Of a DNA stretch of 25,086 bases, positions 23,963 through 25,086 are shown in pieces (position 1 is the first letter of the stretch; the number at the start of each line of letters is the position of its first letter). Position numbers and translations under genes: made by a program. This stretch comes from Candidatus Thorarchaeota archaeon MP11T_1 (GTDB lineage: Archaea > Asgardarchaeota > Thorarchaeia > Thorarchaeales > Thorarchaeaceae), in contig PJET01000120.1 in NCBI GenBank assembly GCA_002825515.1, forward strand, positions 1 through 25,086. The letters run 5' to 3'. Below the pieces are notes generated by a model. It worked only from the letters and a program-made list of their open reading frames with translations. It made no database searches and was not told where the DNA came from.

Positions 23963-25086
23963 TCATTCCTTCATGGGATTGGGAAGGTCCGTGACGCTCT
24001 CCCATGGGATTGCGAGACGACCTGGGTGCAGTATCAAGTTCGGGTCCAAGACCTTTCGGAATTTGACCAGCATCTTGTAGTACTCCTTAGCCTGACTGAA
24101 AGTCTGAGGAGCATGGACAAATGGATCGGGTCTATAATTGAGCCAACCTTTCTTCAGGAAACTCTTCGTTGTTTCCATGTTGAACTCCCGAATCTTCTCC
24201 ATGATGCCAGGCTCTGTCCAGTCAAAACAGAGAATTGGCATGACGATTGCCTGCCTTGCGTGATCAATAGATGCCACCCACATTGTTTCTGGGAAGCCAT
24301 AGTTAGCCATCGCTGCACAATACTCCTCCATCATCTTGCTACTCTCAAGCCAGGGACAGTACCATGTTATGAACAAGAATCCGGCTTGCCACAGCGAGTA
24401 GGGAATGGCAATCTTGTTTGGCTTCTTGAGTCGAGATGCCACCTGTTTGGGATGCAGGTCTTGCTTTGGAGTTACTCGTTTCTCTCGGACCTCATAGTCC
24501 TTGTATATCTTATCAATACCGTTCAGCGTTTCGTCAAGCTCTTCCTGAGACCATGCCCAACACTCGTAATTCATCCACTTCTTGTCGACCCCAATCTTCT
24601 TGTAAAACTCATAGTCAATAGGAACATTTTCTTTGGGCCAGCGGGTCATGACGAGTTCATAATTACCTCCTTGTACCATAACTGTACGCTCACCAATGCC
24701 CATTTCATGCTTGGAGATCTCCCAAGCTGGTTTGACTATATCATCCCAGGTTTCACCACCATAAGCAACCACTGTCTTGTAGTGGGGATGGGGAACCATC
24801 TTGATAGCACATTTTGTGATGATACCCATAGAGCCCTGTGATCCCAAGAACAAGCCATCGGGGTTTGGACCAACGCCCCAACGATAGAAGGGCTTTGCAC
24901 CAGGTAGTGCCCATGAACCAGTATGGAAAATCTCACCGGTCGGGAGAACTATCTCCATGCCCATAATCATGTCCGCTTGTGGACCATAGACACCAGTCAC
25001 GAGCGAGAAACCTCGCTCAATGGCGTCCCCAAGTACTGTTGCTGCCGGGGGTGCACCATCGGGGATTGGTGGAGCCCAGTCGGGAT
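23963..25086 (-). CDS. FAD-linked oxidase (PCMH/VAO-type), 5' partial
   Basis: The frame continues open through the right edge, giving 373 residues of a longer flavoprotein without its start. A GTG at 25000 is internal, since upstream residues still fit the FAD domain. Visible PCMH features are 'GVYGPQADMIMGMEIVLPTG' and 'WGVGPNPDGLFLGSQGSMGI', where the flavin lies. The C-terminal cap ends 'LDPNLILHPGRLAIPW', the usual close of FAD-linked oxidases. The G-P-x-x-D-G-L-F arrangement looks closer to vanillyl-alcohol oxidase and 4-cresol dehydrogenase than to GlcD lactate/glycolate enzymes, so the substrate could be a hydroxyacid or an alcohol or phenol. With the iron-sulfur protein downstream it likely oxidises its substrate and hands electrons on. 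Confidence 0.82.
   Translation of the reverse strand, partial: PDWAPPIPDGAPPAATVLGDAIERGFSLVTGVYGPQADMIMGMEIVLPTGEIFHTGSWALPGAKPFYRWGVGPNPDGLFLGSQGSMGIITKCAIKMVPHPHYKTVVAYGGETWDDIVKPAWEISKHEMGIGERTVMVQGGNYELVMTRWPKENVPIDYEFYKKIGVDKKWMNYECWAWSQEELDETLNGIDKIYKDYEVREKRVTPKQDLHPKQVASRLKKPNKIAIPYSLWQAGFLFITWYCPWLESSKMMEEYCAAMANYGFPETMWVASIDHARQAIVMPILCFDWTEPGIMEKIREFNMETTKSFLKKGWLNYRPDPFVHAPQTFSQAKEYYKMLVKFRKVLDPNLILHPGRLAIPWESVTDLPNPMKE

Noticed and set aside
23927..24841. 304-codon open frame on the plus strand
   Set aside because: It lies antisense to the FAD-linked oxidase, has no family features or good ribosome site, and its composition looks like a complement of a real gene.

Overview
The window reads as archaeal chromosome. 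The signs are short leaders with Shine-Dalgarno (SD) sequences, TATA-like boxes about 25-45 bases before several starts, many TTG and GTG starts, a methylmalonyl-CoA mutase split into separate large and B12-binding subunits, a membrane-bound winged-helix regulator, a DUF998 membrane protein, and secreted beta-helix and propeller proteins. The style (moderately AT-rich, signal peptide plus C-terminal anchor proteins, heterotrophic CoA metabolism) reminds me of Asgard archaea such as Thorarchaeia. That lineage is an inference; no marker gene is present. Most of the window is dense, ordinary coding DNA. I see no tRNA, rRNA, CRISPR array, insertion sequence or prophage.

Layout. (1) Positions 1-4132 hold the end of a threonine-aldolase-like gene, convergent with a small TPR gene. 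They also hold a complete methylmalonyl-CoA module on the minus strand, in transcription order mcmA2 (B12 subunit), meaB (GTPase chaperone), mcmA1 (catalytic subunit) and mce (epimerase). A good TATA box precedes mcmA2. Together these interconvert (S)-methylmalonyl-CoA and succinyl-CoA, as in breakdown of propionate, odd-chain fatty acids or branched amino acids. (2) Positions 4133-6667 hold a membrane-tethered winged-helix protein and a secreted Met/His-rich protein, separated by a strong terminator hairpin. (3) Positions 6668-9954 hold a second small TPR protein, a helical orphan, a HAD phosphatase, and the two subunits of a glutaconate-type CoA-transferase. (4) Positions 10044-11509 hold two tandem, paralogous zinc-ribbon membrane proteins diverging from a DUF998 protein. 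A perfect 10-bp inverted repeat lies between the divergent genes. (5) Positions 11569-20639 are rich in surface proteins: a 943-residue beta-helix protein, a membrane PHP-type protein and a propeller protein. A metallo-beta-lactamase-fold hydrolase and a double acetyltransferase lie among them. (6) Positions 20760-25086 hold an MFS transporter, a GrpB-family protein, and a redox pair made of an HdrD/GlcF-like iron-sulfur protein and a FAD-linked oxidase cut by the window end.

Functionally the window joins CoA-ester metabolism (mutase, epimerase, CoA-transferase) and a likely hydroxyacid or alcohol dehydrogenase module to a set of cell-surface proteins of unknown role. I did not find a clearly new multi-gene system. 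The best leads are the zinc-ribbon pair with its symmetric leader repeat, the Met/His-rich surface protein beside a membrane regulator, a C-terminal anchor motif shared by two unrelated surface proteins, and the atypical first iron-sulfur motif of the redox pair.
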